A stretch of DNA of 48,784 nucleotides from Rhizocola hellebori (GTDB lineage: Bacteria > Actinomycetota > Actinomycetes > Mycobacteriales > Micromonosporaceae): positions 1 to 48,784 of the forward strand of contig NZ_BONY01000069.1 of the NCBI RefSeq assembly GCF_016862955.1, written 5' to 3'. Below, in pieces: positions 32,763-41,834 of this stretch. The translations under genes and the position numbers were made by a program. The first letter of the stretch is position 1. Every line of letters begins with the position of its first letter. The notes under the pieces are model-generated. The model did no database searches and was not told where the DNA came from. It worked only from the letters and a program-made list of their open reading frames with translations.

Positions 32763-34988
32763 ATGGTAATTCCAGGGATCCTGCGCAATCGCTGGGTCGG
32801 GCTGGGATTCGCGGCAGTACTTGCAGCGAGTTCCGCGGCCTTGGGTTCGGCGGCGAGCGCGGCTCCTGCTGAGGGAACAATCCTTCAGGCCGGCGGGGCG
32901 ACCGCCGTCGAGGGCTCGTATGTGGTGGTGCTCAAGGACTCCGTGTCCGCCGGCGCCATCGACACCGAGGCCGCCAAGCTCGCGTCGAAGCACAGCGGGG
33001 CGGTCGGGCACACGTACCGGCACGCGCTGCACGGTTTCGAATTGCGAATCTCGGAAGCGGCGGCACGCCAGATCGCGGCCCTGCCGCAGGTCAAATATGT
33101 GCAGCAGAACCACCAGGTCACCATCTTCGGCACGCAGTCGCCGGTGCCGTCGTGGGGTCTGGACCGGGTCGACCAGCGGGCGTTGCCGCTGAACAACTCG
33201 TTCACCTACCCGAACACCGCCTCGGGCGTGCGGGCTTACATCATCGACACCGGTATCCGTACCACGCACACCGACTTCGGTGGCCGCGCGGTGTGGGGCA
33301 CCAACACCACTGGCGATGGCAACAACACCGACTGCCACGGCCACGGCACTCACGTCGCGGGCACGGTGGGCGGCAACTCGTTCGGCTTGGCCAAGGGCGT
33401 TTCGCTTACCGCGGTCAAGGTGCTCAACTGCGCCGGTTCGGGTACCAACGCCGGTGTCATCGCGGGTATCGACTGGGTGACCGCAGACCACGCCGCCGGC
33501 GCGCCGGCCGTGGCGAACATGTCACTTGGCGGCGGCTTCGACCAGGCCACCAACGACGCGGTGACCCGTTCCATCGCCGACGGCGTCGTCTACGCGGTCG
33601 CCGCCGGAAATGACAGCGGCGCCAACGCCTGCAACGTTTCCCCGGCTTCGACCCCGAACGCGATCACCGTGGGCTCGACGACGACGACGGACGCCCGGTC
33701 GTCTTTCTCCAACATTGGTACTTGTCTTGACATTTTCGCTCCAGGTAGCAGCATCACTTCGGCGTGGAACACCAACGACACGGCCACCAACACCATCAGC
33801 GGCACATCGATGGCCACCCCGCACGTGGTCGGCGCCGCCGCCCTGGTGCTGGGCACCACCCCCGGCCTGACCCCGCTGCAGGTGCGCGACTTCCTGGTGA
33901 ACAACGCCACCAACGGCGTGGTCACCGATCCCGGTACGGGTTCACCGAACAAGCTGCTCTTCGTCGTCAACGAGGCTCCGACACAGGACTTCTCCATCGC
34001 CGTGTCGCCGGCTTCGGGTTCGACCGACGCGGGCGGCTCGCTGTCGGCGACGGTCAGCACCACCACGACGGTGGGCGCTCCGCAGGCGGTCAGCTTGACC
34101 GCTTCCGGTGCCCCGGCCGGCGTGACCGTGTCGTTCAGCCCCGCTTCGATCAACTCGGGCGATTCGTCGACGATGTCCATCAGCACCACGGGTTCGGCGG
34201 CGGCCGGCACCTACCCGATCACCATCAACGGTGACGGCGCGGTGGCCGACCACGCGACGACCTTCTCGCTGACCATCAACGGTGCGCCGGGCTGCTCGGG
34301 GACTAACCCGACCGACGTGTCGATCCCGGACCTGTCGACGGTGGAAAGCTCCATCACCATCTCGGGTTGCACGGGCAACGGGTCGGCGACCTCCACGGTC
34401 GCGGTGTCCATCGTGCACACCTACATCGGTGACCTGGTGGTCTCGCTGATCGCTCCGGACGGCAGCGCCTATGTGCTGCACAACCGGGCCGGCGGCAGCG
34501 CGGACAACATCGACACCACTTACACGGTGAACCTTTCCAGCGAGGCCAGCAACGGCACCTGGCGGCTTCGGGTGCAGGACGCGGCCGCGGCCGACATCGG
34601 CTTCATCAACACCTGGACGCTGAACCTTGGCGGCGGCGGCAGCCCGGGCTGCTCGGGCACCAATGGCACCGATGTGACGATCCCCGATCTGAGCACGGTG
34701 AACAGCGCGATCATGCTGTCGGGTTGCACCGGCAACGCGTCGTCGACCAGCCAGGTGACGGTGGCGATCGTGCACACCTACATCGGTGACCTGGTGGTCT
34801 CGCTGATCGCTCCGGATGGCAGCGCCTATGTGCTGCACAACCGGGCCGGCGGCAGCGCGGACAACATCAACACCACTTACACGGTGAACCTGTCGAGCGA
34901 GGCTCGTAACGGTACCTGGACCCTGCGGGTGCAGGACGCCGCTTCGCTGGACACCGGCTTCATCAACAGCTGGACACTTGCCCTGTAA
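32763..34988 (+). CDS. Secreted subtilisin-like protease (S8) with two C-terminal P domains
   Basis: A 741-aa serine protease. A signal peptide (to about 33) and an I9-type propeptide (about 50-118, YVVVLKDSVSAGAI...VQQNHQV) lead to the S8 domain. The catalytic triad is Asp162 (YIIDTGI), His194 (HGHGTHVAG) and Ser349 (SGTSMATPHV). A linker Ig-like domain (about 415-505) precedes two P/homoB domains (about 510-620 and 630-741) that share a stretch of over 100 nearly identical bases. GGAGG before ATG 32763 supports the start. The upstream 250 bp has an AT-rich stretch with TATAAA at 32647, which fits a promoter. A strong hairpin follows the stop. P domains stabilise or bind substrate. Confidence 0.93.
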   Translation: MVIPGILRNRWVGLGFAAVLAASSAALGSAASAAPAEGTILQAGGATAVEGSYVVVLKDSVSAGAIDTEAAKLASKHSGAVGHTYRHALHGFELRISEAAARQIAALPQVKYVQQNHQVTIFGTQSPVPSWGLDRVDQRALPLNNSFTYPNTASGVRAYIIDTGIRTTHTDFGGRAVWGTNTTGDGNNTDCHGHGTHVAGTVGGNSFGLAKGVSLTAVKVLNCAGSGTNAGVIAGIDWVTADHAAGAPAVANMSLGGGFDQATNDAVTRSIADGVVYAVAAGNDSGANACNVSPASTPNAITVGSTTTTDARSSFSNIGTCLDIFAPGSSITSAWNTNDTATNTISGTSMATPHVVGAAALVLGTTPGLTPLQVRDFLVNNATNGVVTDPGTGSPNKLLFVVNEAPTQDFSIAVSPASGSTDAGGSLSATVSTTTTVGAPQAVSLTASGAPAGVTVSFSPASINSGDSSTMSISTTGSAAAGTYPITINGDGAVADHATTFSLTINGAPGCSGTNPTDVSIPDLSTVESSITISGCTGNGSATSTVAVSIVHTYIGDLVVSLIAPDGSAYVLHNRAGGSADNIDTTYTVNLSSEASNGTWRLRVQDAAAADIGFINTWTLNLGGGGSPGCSGTNGTDVTIPDLSTVNSAIMLSGCTGNASSTSQVTVAIVHTYIGDLVVSLIAPDGSAYVLHNRAGGSADNINTTYTVNLSSEARNGTWTLRVQDAASLDTGFINSWTLAL

Positions 34989-35006
34989 ATCAAGGCAATC
35001 ACATGG

Positions 35007-35042
35007 TTGATTGTGGAGCCGGGCTTCCGGCTCCACAATCAA
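35007..35042. terminator. Perfect 16-bp hairpin between protease and ATP-grasp gene
   Basis: Arms 35007-35022 and 35027-35042 pair perfectly around a GCTT tetraloop. It lies 18 bp after the protease stop and ends 4 bp before the next start codon. There is no T-run, as is usual for actinomycete terminators. Because it occupies the place of a ribosome site for the downstream gene, it may also act in translational control. Confidence 0.8.
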
Positions 35043-35046
35043 CGCC

Positions 35047-36261
35047 ATGCGACCGTTGTTGCTCGTCATTCGCACGGGGAAGCGAGAGTTCCGCGAGTAC
35101 TTGCTGCGCTCAATCGCTCCGCACTATCGCGTTCACATGTTCGCCGTGGCCGCTCCGTCCTGGGAGCTGGACTACGTCGACGGTTACACCCGGGTCGACA
35201 CCGGTGACGTGGACGCCATGGTGAAGGCGGCGCAGGATCTCGACGACATCTCAGGTGTGCTGTGCTGGGATGAGGCCCGCATTCCGCATGCGGCCGAGCT
35301 GGCCAAGGCCCTGGATCTGCCCGGCGACCCGGCCTCCATCGCGCGTTGCCGCGACAAACAGCTGACCAGGCAAGCACTTGCGGCCGCGGGGGTGCCCCAG
35401 CCGGGTTCGCGCCAGGTGGACGATGTGGGGCAGGCGCTGGAGGCGGCGCACCATTTCGGCTATCCCGTCATCATCAAACCCACCGATCTGGCGGTCAGCG
35501 CCGGGGTGATGAGGGTGGGCGACGACGAGCAGATGGTGTCGGCTTTCGAGTATGTCAGCGGCCTCAAGCATGGCGGCATCCCCGGCTGGAAGCCGACCAT
35601 CCTGGTGGAGGAGTGCGCGCAGGGCAAGGAAATCAGCATCGACACCGCGGTGCACCGCGGCGACATCTACCCGCTTTGCTTGGCGCACAAGGAAATTGGC
35701 TATGCGCCCTACTGCATCGAGGTGGGGCACCACGTTCAGGCCGATGAGCCGCTGCTGCACGACCCGGAGCTGTTGGGTTTGTTGCAGGACATCCACCGTG
35801 CCCTCGGCTTCACCGACGGGGTCACCCACACCGAGATCATGCTGACCGCCGACGGCCCCAAGGTGATCGAGGTCAACGGCCGCCTCGGCGGGGATGTGAT
35901 TCCCTATCTGGGGTGGCAGGCCACCGGGGTGGACACCGCGCTGGCCGCGGCGGCGGTGGCGTGCGGGAATCCGCCGCAGGTGGTGCACGACCGCAATCTG
36001 GTGGCGGCGGTGCGGTTCTTCTACCCGGCCGCCGAGGACACCGTCATGCGGTCGATCCGCTTCGACTTCGGGCCGCAGGGCGCGCCGCCGGCAGTGGACC
36101 AGCTGGCAGTGCTGCCCAAGATCGGCTCGGTGAAGTCGCCGCCGCCCAAGGGCACGGTGGCCGGGCGGATAGCTTTCGCCACCGCGGTCGGGCAAAGCCT
36201 GCACGATTGCCGCCTTGCCCTGGACGCGGCGGAGAAAGCCTTACTTGTCAACGAAGACTAG
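35047..36261 (+). CDS. ATP-grasp carboxylate-amine ligase-like enzyme
   Basis: A 404-aa ATP-grasp protein starting MRPLLLVIRTGKREF. The fold shows the N-terminal PreATP domain, then YPVIIKPTDLAVSAGVMRVG (ATP-binding loop), ILVEECAQGKEISIDTAV, and the Mg-binding IEVNGRLGGDVI. The closest known group is the L-amino-acid ligase/BacD or carbamoyl-phosphate-like ATP-grasp set; the substrate is unknown. There is no Shine-Dalgarno: the 16-bp hairpin ends 4 bp before the ATG, so the mRNA could be leaderless or initiate within it. The 3' end overlaps the sulfotransferase gene on the other strand by 4 bp. Confidence 0.85.
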   Translation: MRPLLLVIRTGKREFREYLLRSIAPHYRVHMFAVAAPSWELDYVDGYTRVDTGDVDAMVKAAQDLDDISGVLCWDEARIPHAAELAKALDLPGDPASIARCRDKQLTRQALAAAGVPQPGSRQVDDVGQALEAAHHFGYPVIIKPTDLAVSAGVMRVGDDEQMVSAFEYVSGLKHGGIPGWKPTILVEECAQGKEISIDTAVHRGDIYPLCLAHKEIGYAPYCIEVGHHVQADEPLLHDPELLGLLQDIHRALGFTDGVTHTEIMLTADGPKVIEVNGRLGGDVIPYLGWQATGVDTALAAAAVACGNPPQVVHDRNLVAAVRFFYPAAEDTVMRSIRFDFGPQGAPPAVDQLAVLPKIGSVKSPPPKGTVAGRIAFATAVGQSLHDCRLALDAAEKALLVNED

Positions 36262-37106
36262 TAACCCAGGCGCTCGACAAGGCCGGGCCAGCGTTGTTCG
36301 ATGAGTTTGAGGTGCTCGGGGGTGAGGTGGTTCTCCCAGTCTCCGGCCACCCCTTTGCGGTAGTGGTTGTTCTCGTCGACCTCGCCTGGTTTGCGTTTGG
36401 AGCCGGACAGGCGGGTGAACGAGTAGCGGTCCAGCACTACGGGCAGGTAGGCGGGAGGCAAGGCCCGCAACGGAACCCGGGGCAGCACCTTGCGCATGTG
36501 CTTGGCCAGCTTCGGTTTTTGGCGGCGCGGGGCGAGGTTCCAGGTGACCGCGGACATCTTGCCCGGCCCGTCGCTGCCGAGCATTTCGTAGTGGGTGAAC
36601 AGTTTTACCCACATCTGCTCGGGCTGGGCGATCATGTCTTCCATCCGCACTTCGAGGATGCTGGGGTCGTGGTAGTCCCATGACGCCATGGGTTCCAGGA
36701 ACAGGTTGCTGAACTCGATCTCCTCGGCCAGGCCGGCGTCCTTGTCCAGCTCCAGCAGCCGTTTGCGGTGGGTGATCAGCTCGGGCCAGGCGACGCCGCC
36801 GAAGACCTCGGGGTGGCTGTTGCGGTGGCTGAAGTAGCCGGAGACGATGATGTCGCGCGGGTCGCGGATCAGGTGCACTGCCTTCATCGGCGGCAGGGTC
36901 TCGATGTCCTTGCGAAATGGGCGGGTCATGATGAGGATGTCGGGCTTCTTGTCGCGGACCATGTCACCGAGGGTGGGGTAGCCGGCCCACTGCTCCTCCA
37001 CGTGCACGGTGATGATGTTCAGGTCCAGGACCGCCGCGGCCTCGTGAATGATGTTTCTGGCCCAGGTCGAGGCCGACTTGTGACGGCCGAAGAAAGCGCG
37101 AAGCAT
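36258..37106 (-). CDS. PAPS-dependent sulfotransferase
   Basis: A 282-aa sulfotransferase. The 5'-phosphosulfate loop is GRHKSASTWARNI near the N-terminus. The 3'-phosphate motif is VHLIRDPRDIIVSGYF, and the C-terminal region YRKGVAGDWENH closes the PAPS site. It transfers sulfate to a hydroxyl or amine of a small molecule or glycan; the acceptor cannot be predicted. It is convergent with the ATP-grasp gene and does not share an operon with it. Confidence 0.9.
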   Translation of the reverse strand: MLRAFFGRHKSASTWARNIIHEAAAVLDLNIITVHVEEQWAGYPTLGDMVRDKKPDILIMTRPFRKDIETLPPMKAVHLIRDPRDIIVSGYFSHRNSHPEVFGGVAWPELITHRKRLLELDKDAGLAEEIEFSNLFLEPMASWDYHDPSILEVRMEDMIAQPEQMWVKLFTHYEMLGSDGPGKMSAVTWNLAPRRQKPKLAKHMRKVLPRVPLRALPPAYLPVVLDRYSFTRLSGSKRKPGEVDENNHYRKGVAGDWENHLTPEHLKLIEQRWPGLVERLGY

Positions 37107-37148
37107 GCGAACATTTTAATTGTTTAGAAGGGTCGCGGGACCGGCCGA

Positions 37149-38333
37149 CTAGTCGGTTCTCAGCGCCACCACCGGATCGAGCTTGCCGGCGCGCTGGGCT
37201 GGCACGACACCGAAGATGATGCCGACGCCGGCGGAGACGCCGAAGGCGAGCGCCATCGACCACCAGGTGACCGTTGCCGGGACGGGGCTCAGCGCCGCCG
37301 CGGTGAGCGCCGCCGCCACGCCCAGCGCCATTCCGGCGACGCCGCCGACCGTGGTCAGCAGCACGGCTTCGAGAAGGAATTGCAGGCTTATGTCGCGGGG
37401 CCTGGCCCCGACCGCTTTGCGCAGGCCGATTTCGCGGGTGCGCTCCCGGACCGATACCAGCATGATGTTGGAGACGCCGACCCCGCCGACCAGCAGCGAG
37501 ATCCCGGCGATGGCGGCCAGCACGGTGGTGAGGATGCCCAGAATGTCGCCGAGCACGCCCAGGATCTGCTCCTGGGTCACCGCGCTGAACTGGGTTTCCG
37601 GGTGCCGGCGCGACAGCTCCCGGGTCAGTTCGGCGGCCAGCTCGGGGATGCCGGCGCGGTCGGGCGCCTTCACGGCGAAGGCGTCGACGCGGCCGGTGCC
37701 GAACAGGCGTTGTGCGGTGGTGATGGGCATGTGTACTTCGTTGTCCCGGTCGACGCCGAGGCTCTGCCCGAGCGGGGCGAAGACGCCGACCACCCGGAAG
37801 CGCACTCCCGCGATGGTGACCTGCTGGCCGACCGCGTCTCGGTCGCCGAACAGGGACCGGGCCACCTTCGAGCCCAGCACCGCGACCCGCCGTGCGGTGT
37901 CCACGTCGGTGCGGGTCAGGTAGCTTCCGGTGCGCAGGTCGCGCAGGAACACCTTGGGCGTGGACTCCATCACCCCGTTGACGGTGACGAAGGCGGAGGC
38001 GTTGCCCGCGCGCACGGTTTCGCCGGAGGTCAGCGAGGCGGTGACCCGGTCGCGATCGCCGACGATTTTCACCACCGCGTCCAGGTCGCTGTTGTCCATG
38101 CGGGAAACCGTTGGTGCGGCGGCGAAGTTCACCTCGCCGGGCAGCACGATCAGCAGATTGGAGCCGAGCCCTTCGACCTGTGCCTCAACCGTGTTCTTGG
38201 TCCCCGTTCCCAGCGCCACCAGCACCACCACGGCACCGACCCCGATGACCATGCCGAGCATGGTCAGCCCGCTGCGCATTCTGTTGGCGCGCAAGGCATC
38301 CAATGCCACCCGCCACGCCTCGGCCAGCCTCAT
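37149..38333 (-). CDS. MacB-type ABC transporter permease
   Basis: A 394-aa FtsX/MacB permease. It has one N-terminal helix (SGLTMLGMVIGVGAVVVLVALG), a periplasmic-type core of about 220 residues, then three helices with LREIGLRKAVGARPRDI-like sequence (RTREIGLRKAVGARPRDIS) and QRAGKLDPVVALR at the end. This is the mechanotransmission type rather than a classical channel. It is the third gene of an adaptor-ATPase-permease operon, overlapping the ATPase by 4 nt. Confidence 0.9.
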   Translation of the reverse strand: MRLAEAWRVALDALRANRMRSGLTMLGMVIGVGAVVVLVALGTGTKNTVEAQVEGLGSNLLIVLPGEVNFAAAPTVSRMDNSDLDAVVKIVGDRDRVTASLTSGETVRAGNASAFVTVNGVMESTPKVFLRDLRTGSYLTRTDVDTARRVAVLGSKVARSLFGDRDAVGQQVTIAGVRFRVVGVFAPLGQSLGVDRDNEVHMPITTAQRLFGTGRVDAFAVKAPDRAGIPELAAELTRELSRRHPETQFSAVTQEQILGVLGDILGILTTVLAAIAGISLLVGGVGVSNIMLVSVRERTREIGLRKAVGARPRDISLQFLLEAVLLTTVGGVAGMALGVAAALTAAALSPVPATVTWWSMALAFGVSAGVGIIFGVVPAQRAGKLDPVVALRTD

Positions 38334-38998
38334 CCGGTTACCACCAAACCGTCGCGCATCGTGATTTTGGTACGGGCCCGCGCGGCCACGTCGAGGTCGT
38401 GGGTGACGATGACCAGGGCCACCCCCGACTCGCGGTTGAGTTCTTCGAGCAGGTCGAGCACGGCGACACCGGTTTTGGTGTCGAGGTTGCCGGTCGGCTC
38501 GTCGGCCAGCAGCACCTTCGGCTCGGTGACCAGGGCCCGCGCGATCGCGACGCGCTGCTGTTCACCGCCGGACATCTGGTTGGGGCGGTGGCTTTTGCGA
38601 TGCCCGAGCCCGACGCGGTCCAGGGTGGCCGCGGCTTTGGCCCGCCGGTCGCGCGCGTTCAAACCCCTGTACACCAAGGGAAGCGCGACGTTGTCCAGGG
38701 CGGTGGTGCGGGGCAGTAGATGGAAGGACTGGAACACGAAGCCGATGGTCTCGTTGCGCAGCTTGGCCATCTCCGGCGCGGTCAGGGTCGCCACATCGCG
38801 GCCGTCGATGAGCAGCCGCCCGCTGGTCGGCCTGTCCAGCGCCCCCAGCAGATGCATGAGGGTGGACTTGCCCGACCCGCTGGGGCCGATGATGGCGACA
38901 TAGTCGCCGGCCGCGATGGTCAGCGACACCCCGCGCAGCGCGGCGACGCTGACTCCGTCGAGCTGGTAGCTGCGTTCCACCTGCTCCACTTCGATCAC
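38330..38998 (-). CDS. MacB-type ABC transporter ATP-binding protein
   Basis: A 222-aa ATPase. Walker A is GPSGSGKST, the signature motif is MSGGEQQRVAIARAL, and Walker B VLLADEPTGNLD; the opening is EVEQVERSYQLDG. GTG 38998 overlaps the adaptor stop (GTGA), which decides the start over the longer open frame. It energises the adjacent permease in export of a peptide, lipid or drug. Confidence 0.92.
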   Translation of the reverse strand: MIEVEQVERSYQLDGVSVAALRGVSLTIAAGDYVAIIGPSGSGKSTLMHLLGALDRPTSGRLLIDGRDVATLTAPEMAKLRNETIGFVFQSFHLLPRTTALDNVALPLVYRGLNARDRRAKAAATLDRVGLGHRKSHRPNQMSGGEQQRVAIARALVTEPKVLLADEPTGNLDTKTGVAVLDLLEELNRESGVALVIVTHDLDVAARARTKITMRDGLVVTG

Positions 38999-40299
38999 GG
39001 CAGGTCGCTGCCTTCGCTGACGCGGTCGGCGCCCCGCACGACGATCCACTCGCCCTGGCGCAGGCCGTCGGCGATCTGCAGCACGTCACGGCCGGAGACG
39101 CCTACCTTGACGCGTCTCTTCTGTGCTTTGTTGGCTTCGCTGCGTACCCAGACGGTGTCTTGACCGTCCACGTTGAACACGGCTGCGGCTGGTACCGAAA
39201 TAGTGTTCGAAGCTTCTCTGACCTTGAGCCGGACCAGGGCGCTCATGCCGGGCCGGGGTGTCACCGCGCCCGGCGTGAGGATCAGGTGCACCTTGTAGGC
39301 CACCGCGCCCCGGCTGTTGGAGGTGGGCAGCACGTCGATGGCGGTGACGCTGGCGGTCAGCGTGGTACCGGGCGCGGCGTCGAGCTCGGCGTCGGCGGCC
39401 AGCCCCGGGCTGACCAGCAGCACATCGGTTTCGTCGACCTCGGCGACCAGGCCCAGCTCGGAGACGTCGACGATGGTGAGGATCGCGGTGCCCGCGCTGA
39501 CCGGTGCTCCCACGGCGACGGTGCTGGCCACGCCCGGCATCGGGCCGGCGGCCGGTGCCGCGGGCAGGCCGCCGGACAGCCCGCCCAGCAGGCTGGTCAG
39601 GTCGGTGGGTGTGGCCGAGCCGCCGGAGGTGCCGCCCAGCTGCACCACTCCGGCGATGGGGGCGGTCAGGGTCAAGGCGTCCACTGTGGACTTGGCCAGG
39701 TCGTAGGCCTGCTGTGCCTGCATCACCTGGGCCGCGCCCAGCGCCTTGAGCCCGCTGGTCAGCGAGGCGATGCCTTTTTCCACCGCTTTGATGGTCTGCC
39801 AGGTGCCCTGCGACACGGTGGCGTAGTGGGCCTCGGCCTGCGCGATCTCGGCCAGCGCGGTGTCGCGGTGGGCCGGGTCGGCGATGGTCTGCGCGGCGGC
39901 GCGGGCCTCGGCGAACGCTTTGGCGGCGGCCTGGTCGAGCTTGGTCTGCGCGCCGCCGAGGTTGACCTTGCCGCCGCCGGAGCCGGAGCTTTTCGCCGCC
40001 GCGAGCGCCTCGGTTGCCTGGGTCAGCCTGGCCTGCGCCTCTGGGGAGTCCACCACGGCCACCGTCTGTCCTTTTGCGACGGTGCTGCCAGGCTTGACGC
40101 TAAGGGAGGCAAGGGTTCCGTTGGCCGGTGCGGTGAGCGCCGTCGCCGCCCGGGCGGTCACCGACGCGGGCGCCTCCACCACCTCACTGACCGTGCCGAG
40201 GCCGACCTGCGCCACGGTGACATCGGGGGCGTCTTCACAGGAGGCCGCGGTCAGGGAGAGGGTGAGCAGGACAGCGGAAAGCAGTACGAGGGGGCGCAC
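38995..40299 (-). CDS. HlyD/MacA-like efflux adaptor
   Basis: A 434-aa periplasmic-adaptor-type protein. An N-terminal export signal ends in LTAASCED, a possible though non-ideal lipobox. A biotinyl-lipoyl-like half (TLASLSVKPGSTVAKGQTVAVVDS), a long helical hairpin (about 90-215) with heptad character, and a beta-barrel with DVLPTSNSRGAVAYKVHLIL follow. In single-membrane actinomycetes these adaptors work with MacB-like ABC pairs without an outer-membrane channel. The start is GTG. First gene of the efflux operon. Confidence 0.88.
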   Translation of the reverse strand: MRPLVLLSAVLLTLSLTAASCEDAPDVTVAQVGLGTVSEVVEAPASVTARAATALTAPANGTLASLSVKPGSTVAKGQTVAVVDSPEAQARLTQATEALAAAKSSGSGGGKVNLGGAQTKLDQAAAKAFAEARAAAQTIADPAHRDTALAEIAQAEAHYATVSQGTWQTIKAVEKGIASLTSGLKALGAAQVMQAQQAYDLAKSTVDALTLTAPIAGVVQLGGTSGGSATPTDLTSLLGGLSGGLPAAPAAGPMPGVASTVAVGAPVSAGTAILTIVDVSELGLVAEVDETDVLLVSPGLAADAELDAAPGTTLTASVTAIDVLPTSNSRGAVAYKVHLILTPGAVTPRPGMSALVRLKVREASNTISVPAAAVFNVDGQDTVWVRSEANKAQKRRVKVGVSGRDVLQIADGLRQGEWIVVRGADRVSEGSDLP

Positions 40300-40320
40300 C
40301 CGGCCGATGTTACCGGTGCG

Positions 40321-40530
40321 TCACCGTCCGCGTACCTCGAGCGTGCCCAACAGCTCGGCGGTCGCGGCGGCGATGATTTCCACCGCCCGGTCGAAGGCTT
40401 CGGCGTTGTGCGGTGCGGGTTTGCGGAAACCCGACACTTTCCGCACATACTGCAACGCCGCAGCGTGGAAGTCCTCCTCGGTGACCACTTCTTCGAAGGG
40501 CGGGCGCAATGTCTTGATGGATCTGCACAT
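40321..40530 (-). CDS. DUF2277 family small protein
   Basis: A 69-aa protein beginning MCRSIKTLRPPFEEVVTEED and containing AALQYVRKVSGFRKPA, the conserved features of DUF2277. A longer frame exists upstream, but its extra codons are antisense to the membrane gene and unlike the family. The function is unknown. It lies divergent from the small membrane protein gene and just upstream of the efflux adaptor (21-bp gap), so it may be co-transcribed with the efflux operon. Confidence 0.85.
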   Translation of the reverse strand: MCRSIKTLRPPFEEVVTEEDFHAAALQYVRKVSGFRKPAPHNAEAFDRAVEIIAAATAELLGTLEVRGR

Positions 40531-40582
40531 GTTCCCCATTATTCCCTGCATGCAACCAGATGGTCTTGCCGCTACCAATCCC

Positions 40583-41077
40583 ATGGCCGAATCGGCCAAA
40601 GGGTGGCACAACATACAACTCGCCGTAATGGGTTTCATCGGTCTGTGCGGCGTCCTGTCCATGGGCCAGACCCCAGATGGCCCGCAATGGCTGGAATGGT
40701 GGTCGGCAGGCATGGCGGGGCTAGCCTTCGTCTCTTCGCTGCTTTCCACCTGGATGGTCGGCAGCGTCGCGTTTCCCCTCTACGGATTCACCACCCCCGG
40801 TGAGGCCATGCCCGCCAGCGCCCCCGGGCGGCTGCGCGGCGGCATCGTCATGACCTTCCTGTCCATCGTCGCGATGGTGCTAGCCAGCGTTTCCGGCTGG
40901 TGGCCGTCCAGCGCCGGCGACGGCAAGGTCGAGCTCAAGGACGCCCGCGGCGGCGTCGCCTGCGGTGAGATGGTCGACGGCGCCCCGGCCGGAACGGTTT
41001 GGCTGCAGACCTCCGACCGCCTGCTGAAAATCGAGATAGGCGCGATTTCCCAGATGTCCCCGGTTTCCTCCTGCTGA
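40583..41077 (+). CDS. Small membrane protein of unknown function
   Basis: A 164-aa protein with three hydrophobic segments (NIQLAVMGFIGLCGVLSMG, WWSAGMAGLAFVSSLLSTWMVG, IVMTFLSIVAMVLASVSGWW) and an exterior C-terminal domain of about 60 residues carrying a CGEM and a terminal Cys. The shape suggests a membrane protein with a small SH3-like or ligand domain outside. No ribosome site is visible before ATG 40583 or the in-frame ATG 40551, so the start is uncertain. Confidence 0.65.
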   Translation: MAESAKGWHNIQLAVMGFIGLCGVLSMGQTPDGPQWLEWWSAGMAGLAFVSSLLSTWMVGSVAFPLYGFTTPGEAMPASAPGRLRGGIVMTFLSIVAMVLASVSGWWPSSAGDGKVELKDARGGVACGEMVDGAPAGTVWLQTSDRLLKIEIGAISQMSPVSSC

Positions 41078-41140
41078 CCGCTTTTTCCTTGATACGCGGG
41101 CCCGTCGTGGTTGCTCGCCGTATCTCCCGGCGAGGTCAAG

Positions 41141-41170
41141 GCCCGTGCGTGGTCACCGACCCGCACGGGC
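41141..41170. terminator. Bidirectional hairpin between convergent genes
   Basis: GCCCGTGCG (41141-41149) and CGCACGGGC (41162-41170) pair perfectly around a 12-nt loop in the 106-bp gap between the small membrane gene and the response regulator. It could terminate both. Confidence 0.7.
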
Positions 41171-41183
41171 TGGCCGATCCGGG

Positions 41184-41834
41184 TCAGCCGCCGCTTTCGA
41201 GGTAGGCCAGCACGGCGCGGACCCGGCGATGGTCGTCGCCGGTGGCGTCGAGTTTGAGTTTGGCGAAAATACTGTTGATGTGCTTGGCGACCGCCGCCTC
41301 GGAGACCACCAGCTCCCGCGCGATGGCCTGGTTGGCCTTGCCGCCCGCCATGTGCCCAAGCACCTCCCGCTCCCGCGGGGTGAGCTGTGCCAGGGGATCG
41401 CGGCGGCGGGAGAGCAGCTGGGTGACGACCTCCGGATCGATGACACATCCGCCGGCGGCCACCTGTTCGAGGGCGCCCACGAAGTCGGCGACCTGGCCGA
41501 TGCGGTCTTTGAGCAGGTATCCCACGCCACCGGCGGCGGAGGAGGCGAGCAGGGTGGCGGCGTAGGCGTGGGCCGTGTACTGGCTCAGCACCAGCACCGG
41601 CAACCCCGGATGGCGTTGGCGTAGCTCGATGGCGGCCCGCAGGCCCTCGTCGGTATGGGTGGGGGGCATCCGGACATCGGTGACGATGATGTCCGGGCGG
41701 TCGCGCTGCACCGCGGCGCGCAGCCCGGGCGCGTCCTGCGCGGTGGCGATCACCTGATGGCCGAAGCGGTCCAGCAGCTGCGCCAGCCCTTCGCGCAGCA
41801 GGACGGCGTCCTCGGCTATCACGACGCGGAGCAC
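41184..41834 (-). CDS. NarL/LuxR-type response regulator
   Basis: A 216-aa regulator. The receiver domain starts LRVVIAEDAVLLREGLAQLL with the phospho-acceptor Asp in IIVTDVRMPP. The DNA-binding domain is LTPREREVLGHMAGGKANQAIARELVVSEAAVAKHI. GTG 41834 lies inside the last codons of the kinase gene (16-nt overlap), which implies coupling. It probably controls the divergent ABC exporter, with the palindrome at 42984 as candidate site. Confidence 0.9.
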   Translation of the reverse strand: MLRVVIAEDAVLLREGLAQLLDRFGHQVIATAQDAPGLRAAVQRDRPDIIVTDVRMPPTHTDEGLRAAIELRQRHPGLPVLVLSQYTAHAYAATLLASSAAGGVGYLLKDRIGQVADFVGALEQVAAGGCVIDPEVVTQLLSRRRDPLAQLTPREREVLGHMAGGKANQAIARELVVSEAAVAKHINSIFAKLKLDATGDDHRRVRAVLAYLESGG

